Source: an uncultured Prevotellaceae bacterium
GTDB lineage: Bacteria > Bacteroidota > Bacteroidia > Bacteroidales > Bacteroidaceae
NCBI GenBank assembly: GCA_902784755.1
Contig: CACZVX010000017.1
Span: forward strand, 18,959 to 82,958
DNA length: 64,000 nt
Direction: 5' to 3'
The notes under the pieces are model-generated. The model worked only from the letters and a program-made list of their open reading frames with translations. It ran no database searches and was not told the origin of the DNA. The first letter of the stretch is position 1. The number at the start of each line of letters is the position of its first letter. Positions 58,611 through 64,000 of this stretch are shown here, in pieces. A program made the translations under genes and the position numbers.

Positions 58611-59279
58611 ATGGCCATTAAATATTCAAAAGGTGAAGAGATATGGAACTCCAGTTCCCACGGTGCCGGCATATTGCTGGGTGTCGCGGTCGGCATTGTC
58701 TTCTTGATATGGTGCTTCCGTGCTGGTGACAGTTGGGCTTCTACGGCTGTCATCCTTTATCTGGTGGGCATGCTTTTCTCTTATATCACTTCTACCGTCT
58801 ATCATGCCTTGCCACACCGCTTTATGACGGGCAAACGTGCTATTGCCAAGGAAACATGGAGAAAGCTGGACCACGCAGCTATCTATTGGCACATAGCTGG
58901 TTCCTATAGTCCGCTTACGCTCATTGCCCTTCGCGAACAGGGCTATTGGGGGTGGACGCTCTTCTGCTTCGTTTGGATTTGTGCCATAGCGGGTACGGTC
59001 ATCAGTTTTTTGCGGTTGAAGGAGCATAGCAATTTTGAGACTTTCTGCTTTATTGGTATGGGGCTTTCCGTGCTAGTAGCCTTCAAGCCTTTGCTTGCGT
59101 GTGTTTCCACGGCAGCGGTAATTTGGATTATTGCCGAAGGTGTGTGTTATATCACTGGAGCCGTGTTTTATAGCCTGAATAAACAGAAATATATGCATAC
59201 GGTATTCCATTTCTTTGTCCTGGCTGGAAGTGTCTGCCACATCATTGCCGTGTGGGACGTGCTGATGCAATATCTTTGA
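58611..59279 (+). CDS. hemolysin III / PAQR family membrane protein
   Basis: 222 residues from the ATG at 58611, 9 nt after the -7 box; the longer frame runs back into the T-rich repeat. Seven membrane segments are predicted. Conserved PAQR residues are present: S-S-H-G-A-G near the N-terminus, S-T-V-Y-H-A-L, D-H-A-A-I-Y-W-H-I-A-G-S-Y and the C-terminal H-x3-H pair (H-T-V-F-H-F-F and later H-I-I-A). The three-His plus Asp site suggests a metal-dependent membrane hydrolase. The name hemolysin is historical and does not imply toxicity here. Confidence 0.9.
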   Translation: MAIKYSKGEEIWNSSSHGAGILLGVAVGIVFLIWCFRAGDSWASTAVILYLVGMLFSYITSTVYHALPHRFMTGKRAIAKETWRKLDHAAIYWHIAGSYSPLTLIALREQGYWGWTLFCFVWICAIAGTVISFLRLKEHSNFETFCFIGMGLSVLVAFKPLLACVSTAAVIWIIAEGVCYITGAVFYSLNKQKYMHTVFHFFVLAGSVCHIIAVWDVLMQYL

Positions 59280-59307
59280 TGGTTTAAAAAACGTTAACGA
59301 CCTAAAA

Positions 59308-59354
59308 ATTCTTCACTCTTCACTCTTCACTCTTCACTTTTATTCGTACCTTTG
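59308..59354 (+). promoter_or_regulatory. TTCACTC repeat and -7 box upstream of tRNA-Val
   Basis: A run of CTTCACT units (59308-59340) directly precedes TACCTTTG (59347-59354). The -33 position falls inside the repeat, and no clear TTTG is present there. The tRNA begins at 59375. Confidence 0.6.
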
Positions 59355-59374
59355 CATCCGCAATTTAGCAGAAT

Positions 59375-59449
59375 GGGGGCGTAGCCCAGTTGGTTTAGAG
59401 CGCTGCAGTCACATTGCAGAGGTCAACAGTTCGAGCCTGTTCGTCCCCA
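59375..59449 (+). tRNA. tRNA-Val (anticodon CAC)
   Basis: Cloverleaf of 75 nt including discriminator A: acceptor GGGGGCG/CGTCCCC, D-arm GCCC ... GAGC (with one C-A mismatch at the third pair), anticodon stem CTGCA/TGCAG around G-T-C-A-C-A-T (anticodon CAC, reading GTG), and T-arm AACAG-TTCGAGC-CTGTT. CCA is not encoded. Confidence 0.93.
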
Positions 59450-59463
59450 CAACAAATGGTAAT

Positions 59464-59491
59464 GGAAAGTGAATAATCACTTTCCTTTTTT
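59464..59491 (+). terminator. terminator after tRNA-Val
   Basis: A 9-bp perfect stem GGAAAGTGA/TCACTTTCC with loop ATAA, followed by six T residues. It is a strong rho-independent terminator ahead of cysE. Confidence 0.92.
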
Positions 59492-59514
59492 ATTAATCAC
59501 AAAATAGAGAGAAA

Positions 59515-60429
59515 ATGCCTAAGTCCTTAGATGCCAAAGAGATACTCCAGCGTAATGTTCAGAAACTGAGCGTTCCGACAAAGGAGGAAATGTGGATGGT
59601 TCCTACTACGGATGCACCATTACCTTCGGTAGATGAACTTCAGCATATAGTGGATATGCTGAAACAGGTGATTTTTCATGGATTCTTTGATGAAAGAAAA
59701 CAAAATCCAGAAGTGCGTTCGTATGGTATAGGTGTTAATTTGGAAAAGGTGGTTTCTTCATTAAAAAAGCAGATAGAGCGTGCCATACATTACAAATTTT
59801 CTGAGCGCAATAGGGAGGAAGTGAAGCTGCAGGCATCCGAAATAGCTATTAGTTTCCTAGACCGTATCCCGGAAATCAAGCGGCTACTCTTCACGGATGT
59901 TCTGGCTGTCTTTGAGAATGATCCTGCCGTTGACAATTATGGAGAGGTCATCTTCAGCTATCCTGTCATTCAAGCAATGGTGAGTTATCGCATTGCTCAT
60001 GAGCTGCTGGTGATGGGTGTTCCCGTTATTCCGCGTATCATTACAGAGCAAGCTCATTCCGCTACTGGAATTGATATTCATCCGGGCGCTCAGATAGGAG
60101 AGTATTTTTCTATCGATCACGGTACTGGTGTGGTAATTGGCGAGACCTGTATTATTGGCCATCATGTGACATTATATCAAGGAGTTACACTCGGTGCCAA
60201 GAATTTCAAGATAAACCACGAAGGAAAACCGCAGAACACACCACGTCACCCCATCTTGGAAGACTATGTTACTATCTACTCAAACAGTACGGTTTTAGGA
60301 CGCGTTACCATCGGCCACCATACTGTAATCGGTGGTAATATTTGGGTAACTCATAGTTTGGCCCCTTATAGTACACTCATCCAAGGCAGGGCCATAAGTA
60401 TGGACTTTACAGACGGTGCAGGAATATAA
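59515..60429 (+). CDS. cysE: serine O-acetyltransferase
   Basis: 304 residues, the long form with an extended helical N-terminal domain (about residues 1-180). The C-terminal left-handed beta-helix has D-I-H-P-G-A-Q-I-G (catalytic Asp/His region), D-H-G-T-G-V-V-I-G-E-T and G-A-K-N-F, followed by hexapeptide turns. It makes O-acetylserine for cysteine synthesis in the cytosol. The C-terminus ends S-M-D-F-T-D-G-A-G-I; an Ile terminus is what allows CysE to bind cysteine synthase, so complex formation is plausible. No own promoter was seen between the tRNA terminator and the start. Confidence 0.92.
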   Translation: MPKSLDAKEILQRNVQKLSVPTKEEMWMVPTTDAPLPSVDELQHIVDMLKQVIFHGFFDERKQNPEVRSYGIGVNLEKVVSSLKKQIERAIHYKFSERNREEVKLQASEIAISFLDRIPEIKRLLFTDVLAVFENDPAVDNYGEVIFSYPVIQAMVSYRIAHELLVMGVPVIPRIITEQAHSATGIDIHPGAQIGEYFSIDHGTGVVIGETCIIGHHVTLYQGVTLGAKNFKINHEGKPQNTPRHPILEDYVTIYSNSTVLGRVTIGHHTVIGGNIWVTHSLAPYSTLIQGRAISMDFTDGAGI

Positions 60430-60430
60430 A

Positions 60431-60479
60431 GAAAAGTCGGGCGAAAATTTGGAACTTAGCCCGACTTTTCATATCTTTG
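60431..60479 (+). terminator. cysE terminator overlapping the next promoter
   Basis: A 12-bp perfect inverted repeat GAAAAGTCGGGC/GCCCGACTTTTC (60431-60442 with 60459-60470) begins 1 nt after the cysE stop. Its loop holds TTTG (60448-60451), which is spaced 20 nt from TATCTTTG (60472-60479), the promoter of the endonuclease gene. Confidence 0.85.
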
Positions 60480-60484
60480 TACCC

Positions 60485-62476
60485 ATGAAAAGGAAACTTT
60501 TGGTGATGGGCATGCTATGTGTGCTCTCTTTTGCTTATGCACAAGGGCCTAATGGCAGCGGTACTTATTATTCGGGTGCCGATGGCAAGTGCGGTTCGGA
60601 ATTGAAAACCGCACTATATAATATTATCAAAAATCCTGAAGTGATTGGTTATAGCGACTTATGGCAAGCCTATAAAGAAACCGACGTGACTTCTTCCGGT
60701 TATATTTGGGATATGTATAGCAATACTACCCAATATGTGCCTGGCGGCATTTATCAAGGTGCCAACATTACAGGAAAAGAAGGAGAAAGTTATAACCGTG
60801 AACACTCGTTTCCTAAAAGCTGGTTTGGAAGCCAGACTCCGATGTATTCGGATATCGTTCATATCATTCCCACGGATGGCTATGTAAATACCCGCAGAAA
60901 CAATAACCCCTACGGTACGACCAATGGCGAAACCTTCACAACGGCCAATGGATTCAGTAAATTGGGCAAATGTACTTGGAGCGGATATACGGGAATTGTT
61001 TTTGAACCTAACGATGAATACAAAGGCGATTTAGCACGTATTTATTTCTATATGGCCACATGCTATGAAGACAGCATCATGAACTGGTCGAGTGATATGT
61101 TAGGCGGTTCAGATAAGAGCCAGCCTTATGCTGCTTGGGCTTTCGATATGTTGATGCAATGGTCTAAGGAAGACCCTGTGAGCCAGAAGGAGATAGACCG
61201 TAACAACCGTTGTTACGTGATACAAGGTAATCGTAACCCCTTTGTGGATTATCCTGGATTGGAGGAGTACGTTTGGGGCAACAAGTCGAGTGTGCTTTTC
61301 TCGTATGATGTGGGTGGTGATGTGATTACACCTGTTGATGGTAGTAGCACCCAAGATCTTGCCAAAGGTGTTCAGATATATAAACGTGTAACCTCGCATG
61401 TAGGTTTCCAAACGGGCAAGGGTTATGTCATTGCCCGTGAGAAAGACAAAAAGGCCTTTGGCGCAATGGTCGGTGACTACGGCAGTAGTGTGACTGTTCG
61501 CTTCTATGGCGATACCATTGCTACCGAGGTGGATGGCGAAGGGCTATTACACCAATGGACCATTGGCAAGACCGACGATGCCTACACGTTTTACGATGCC
61601 GTGGAGAAGAAATTCCTGGCTGTTAGCGGTAGCAAACTGACTTTGACGGACGATCCCTCTCAGAATGCTGCTAAATGGAAGATTACCTTTGGTGGTGGAT
61701 ATGCCGCTATTGAAAATGTCGCATCGGCAGGTTGTTATCTTCGTTATCAGGACGGTTCGGGACACTTTATGCTCTCTAGTTCTCAGGAATGGCCTTCACT
61801 CTCCGTGAGAATCTATAAGAACATTACGGATGTGGCTTCTCTGCCCGTTCATTATGGTGAACCTGAAGAAGAGGAAATTAACATTGATGTTACCGACTAT
61901 GAACACCGGTGGGATCGTGTAAGCACTCAGGACGAACTCGAGATGGGAGAGCAGTACCTTCTTATATATGAGAAGACGCGAGTGGCTATGGGCAATAAGC
62001 ATTCTAAAAACTATTATACTCCAGTGGAGATACCATTGAAGGATAAGATAGCCATTACGGAAGTAAATACCGGCGGTGTGCCTCATTCATTCACCCTTGG
62101 CGGCACTCAGGATGCCTATACGCTGAAGGACGACTCGGCTAATGTTTATGTCTCGTTGAATAGTGATGGCAATGCCCTCTATACGGCTACAAGCGTTACA
62201 AGTAAAGCCCAGTGGAAGATTACCATCAACGAAGCTGATAGCACGGCAACAATTCAGAATTTGAATTTCACGGAGCGTTACTTGATGTATAATTCAAGTA
62301 ATAATGGCCTCCGCTTTGCCTGTTATAAAGGAACGCAGAAGCCTGTTTATCTTTATAAGAAACGTCAGCCAGAACAGCGAGTGGTGAAAGGCATCTATAA
62401 TCTGCAAGGCCAGCGTGTGGAGCATCCCACGCGGGGAATCTATATCAAGAACGGTAGGAAATACATAATCAAGTAA
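60485..62476 (+). CDS. secreted endonuclease I-type nuclease with two beta modules and C-terminal tail
   Basis: 663 residues from the ATG at 60485, 6 nt after the -7 box. The signal peptide ends in Y-A-Q. Residues about 20-270 are an endonuclease I domain with Y-N-R-E-H-S-F-P-K-S-W-F (His-Asn metal finger), D-I-V-H-I-I-P-T-D and G-N-R-N-P-F-V-D-Y-P. Two similar beta-rich modules of about 150 residues follow (both with W-K-I-T and Y-L-x-Y segments). The end is Y-N-L-Q-G-Q-R-V ... G-I-Y-I-K-N-G-R-K-Y. It should degrade DNA outside the cell or at the surface. A paralogue follows 6 nt later. Confidence 0.9.
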   Translation: MKRKLLVMGMLCVLSFAYAQGPNGSGTYYSGADGKCGSELKTALYNIIKNPEVIGYSDLWQAYKETDVTSSGYIWDMYSNTTQYVPGGIYQGANITGKEGESYNREHSFPKSWFGSQTPMYSDIVHIIPTDGYVNTRRNNNPYGTTNGETFTTANGFSKLGKCTWSGYTGIVFEPNDEYKGDLARIYFYMATCYEDSIMNWSSDMLGGSDKSQPYAAWAFDMLMQWSKEDPVSQKEIDRNNRCYVIQGNRNPFVDYPGLEEYVWGNKSSVLFSYDVGGDVITPVDGSSTQDLAKGVQIYKRVTSHVGFQTGKGYVIAREKDKKAFGAMVGDYGSSVTVRFYGDTIATEVDGEGLLHQWTIGKTDDAYTFYDAVEKKFLAVSGSKLTLTDDPSQNAAKWKITFGGGYAAIENVASAGCYLRYQDGSGHFMLSSSQEWPSLSVRIYKNITDVASLPVHYGEPEEEEINIDVTDYEHRWDRVSTQDELEMGEQYLLIYEKTRVAMGNKHSKNYYTPVEIPLKDKIAITEVNTGGVPHSFTLGGTQDAYTLKDDSANVYVSLNSDGNALYTATSVTSKAQWKITINEADSTATIQNLNFTERYLMYNSSNNGLRFACYKGTQKPVYLYKKRQPEQRVVKGIYNLQGQRVEHPTRGIYIKNGRKYIIK

Positions 62477-62482
62477 ATAGCG

Positions 62483-63931
62483 ATGAAGAAGTTATTATTT
62501 ACAGCAATATCAGCACTTTTTGCCATGAGCGTTTTCGCTCAGGGGCCCAATAACAGCGATACCTATTATCAGAATGCTGATGGCAAGAAAGGCAGTGCCT
62601 TGAAGACAGCCCTTGCCGGAATTATTAAGAAACATAAAACGCTTTCCTATACGCCTGATGTTTGGGAAGGTATTGAAAAGGTGGATATCCGTGACGATGG
62701 ATATATTCTCGACAGGTATTCAAATATAACTAATTACACGAAGGTTAAAGATAGGGCAGGTAATTATAGTAAAGAGGGCGATTGTTATAATCGTGAGCAC
62801 TCGTTCCCTCAGGATTGGTTTGATAGTCAATCACCGATGTCCACTGATTTGATGCATATAGTCGCTTCCGATGGTAAGGTGAATGGTAATCGAGGAAATT
62901 TACCTTTTGGTGAGACAAATGGAGGTAAGAATAATTCTGCTAACAATTATAGCAAGATTGGAAGTTGCACCACAGCTGGCTATACGGGCTCAACAAATGT
63001 TTTTGAGCCCAATGACGAGTGGAAGGGTGACTTCGCCCGCATCTATTTTTATATGGTCACATGCTATGAGGACGTGCTGTCAGGCTGGCATAGCGAGATG
63101 CTGATTGTTCCTGCCGATACATACCAGCCTTTCTCTATTTGGGCTATCAATATGCTGTTGAGATGGGCGAAAGATGACCCTGTGAGTAATGTGGAGAAGA
63201 AACGCAATGCAGGTGTCTTTGGCGAACAGGGTAATCGAAACCCCTTTGTGGACTATCCCGGACTTGAACAGTACATTTGGGGATCGAAGAAGAATGATAG
63301 TTTCAGCTATTCTAATTATGAGGAGCCTACTGAGTATGTGATAGAATATGCCAGCTCAGGTGGTGGAACCGGAGAAGATACAGGTGGAGATACCGGTGGC
63401 GGTGAAGGGGGAGTTCCTTCTAACTCCACAATTTCCCTGAATAACACTTTCTTTAATTGCTCCTATACTGGCGCAATCGATATCAAAAACAATGAAGATC
63501 TCACAGGTACACAAGATGGTGTTAAGGTTGTCTATTCGTTAGCAACTGGTTCTAACCGCTATTGCAACGCCTCTCAGATTCGTCTCTATCAGAACAATAC
63601 GCTTACGGTTAGCGTAGGTCAGGGTACTATTACAAAGATAGAATTTGAGTTGGCCACTACTTCAAGCAAGGTTTTATCTGCTTCTACGGGCACCATGGAT
63701 GGCCTCACATGGACGGGCAATGCCAGCAGTATTGTGTTCAATGTGAATAGTGGTAGCGGCAATATGCAGATTAAGAGTATCAAGGTGACGGTTTCCGTGC
63801 CTTCTGCTATCAAAGGTTTGTCCACAAAGGCACGTACTATTCGAAGGACGTATGATTTGAAAGGTCAGCGTGTAAGGACGACAGGTAAAGGAATCTATAT
63901 TAAGAACGGAAAGAAAATAATTATTAACTAA
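62483..63931 (+). CDS. secreted endonuclease I-type nuclease, paralogue of the preceding gene
   Basis: 482 residues. The signal peptide ends in V-F-A-Q. The nuclease domain again has Y-N-R-E-H-S-F-P-Q-D-W-F, D-L-M-H-I-V-A-S-D and G-N-R-N-P-F-V-D-Y-P. After a Gly/Thr/Asp-rich linker there is a different C-terminal beta domain (T-I-S-L-N-N-T-F-F-N ... I-K-S-I-K-V-T-V-S), then the shared tail Y-D-L-K-G-Q-R-V ... G-I-Y-I-K-N-G-K-K. It starts 6 nt after its paralogue, so both are co-transcribed from 60472-60479. The duplication kept the catalytic core and swapped the accessory modules. Confidence 0.92.
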   Translation: MKKLLFTAISALFAMSVFAQGPNNSDTYYQNADGKKGSALKTALAGIIKKHKTLSYTPDVWEGIEKVDIRDDGYILDRYSNITNYTKVKDRAGNYSKEGDCYNREHSFPQDWFDSQSPMSTDLMHIVASDGKVNGNRGNLPFGETNGGKNNSANNYSKIGSCTTAGYTGSTNVFEPNDEWKGDFARIYFYMVTCYEDVLSGWHSEMLIVPADTYQPFSIWAINMLLRWAKDDPVSNVEKKRNAGVFGEQGNRNPFVDYPGLEQYIWGSKKNDSFSYSNYEEPTEYVIEYASSGGGTGEDTGGDTGGGEGGVPSNSTISLNNTFFNCSYTGAIDIKNNEDLTGTQDGVKVVYSLATGSNRYCNASQIRLYQNNTLTVSVGQGTITKIEFELATTSSKVLSASTGTMDGLTWTGNASSIVFNVNSGSGNMQIKSIKVTVSVPSAIKGLSTKARTIRRTYDLKGQRVRTTGKGIYIKNGKKIIIN

Positions 63932-63944
63932 AAATTTAAATATC

Positions 63945-64000
63945 ATGAGATTAGACGGAAGAAGAGAAAGCAGTAATGTGGACGACCGCCGCGGTATGAG
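63945..64000 (+). CDS. start of a YpfJ-type neutral zinc metallopeptidase gene (partial)
   Basis: Only 18 codons are inside the window: M-R-L-D-G-R-R-E-S-S-N-V-D-D-R-R-G-M. This matches the highly conserved N-terminus of YpfJ-family proteins (M-R-W-x-G-R-R-x-S-x-N-V-E-D-R-R-G), which are membrane-anchored with a zinc peptidase domain. The gene continues beyond the edge. It is 13 nt after the second endonuclease gene. Confidence 0.7.
   Translation, partial: MRLDGRRESSNVDDRRGM

Noticed and set aside
58611-59279. Hemolysin toxin
   Set aside because: The hemolysin III name is historical. The sequence is a PAQR-type membrane protein with no toxin feature.

Overview
The window looks like chromosomal DNA of a gut or oral Bacteroidales bacterium, most likely Prevotellaceae (Prevotella/Segatella-like). 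The evidence is the many two-part promoters of the Bacteroidetes type (TTTG, 19-21 nt, TAnnTTTG), short MKK...AQ signal peptides and lipoboxes, families such as DUF4468, DUF4251 and DUF2023, short interspersed tandem or hairpin spacers between genes, and a C-terminal tail (Y-[ND]-L-[QK]-G-x-R-V ... G-[IL]-[YV]-I-[KR]-[NH]-G) shared by three exported hydrolases. No prophage, insertion sequence or CRISPR array is visible.

Layout. 1-11 kb: exported and envelope proteins (DUF4468, a double-transglutaminase protein, a Tat-exported iron-sulfur aldo/keto reductase, small lipoproteins, a serine hydrolase, a PL1 pectate lyase, a thioredoxin-alpha/beta hydrolase fusion) plus cutC and a lone vsr. 11-17 kb: bile acid:Na+ symporter family protein, YccF, pyrK-pyrD, a TraB/GumN protein, aroC and a SlyD-type FKBP. 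17-30 kb: a subtilase, flavodoxin plus a DUF2023 partner, an acyl-CoA ligase, a GH3 glycosidase, an M20 dipeptidase, cstA and metY. 30-41 kb: an M48 lipoprotein protease and a small HExxH protein, a membrane coiled-coil/HTH protein, NfeD plus an SPFH protein, a degenerate WecB-like protein, an endonuclease/exonuclease/phosphatase protein and an RND pump with its adaptor. 41-45 kb: the aromatic amino acid operon pheA - aminotransferase - DAHP synthase/chorismate mutase - tyrA on the minus strand. 45-54 kb: a TPR protein, a rhodanese-MBL protein, ttcA-like, an acetyltransferase and a giant AsmA-like protein. 54-58.5 kb: a catabolic group (BKACE, DUF1537 kinase, and a racemase-MFS fusion). 58.6-64 kb: hemolysin III, tRNA-Val(CAC), cysE, two tandem secreted endonuclease I genes and the start of a YpfJ-type zinc peptidase gene.

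The clearest unannotated system is a complete ribosome-mediated attenuator in front of the aromatic amino acid operon (45041-45253, minus strand). It has a canonical promoter, a 25-codon leader peptide with eight consecutive Phe/Tyr codons, a rho-independent terminator with a U-run, and a perfect 10-nt antiterminator segment inside the last leader codons that can pair with the terminator's 5' arm.

Second-tier points. (1) A 22-bp tandem repeat family with a shared 16-nt core (GCCATTCTTACRTTGC) occurs in two convergent intergenic regions of nearly equal size (27.2 kb and 56.1 kb). (2) Interspersed repeats appear to have been turned into coding sequence in vsr, the WecB-like gene, the ttcA tail and the racemase-MFS junction. 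(3) A perfect palindrome is shared as the -33 region by two divergent promoters. (4) Several genes have start codons only 4-8 nt after the -7 box and are predicted to be leaderless.
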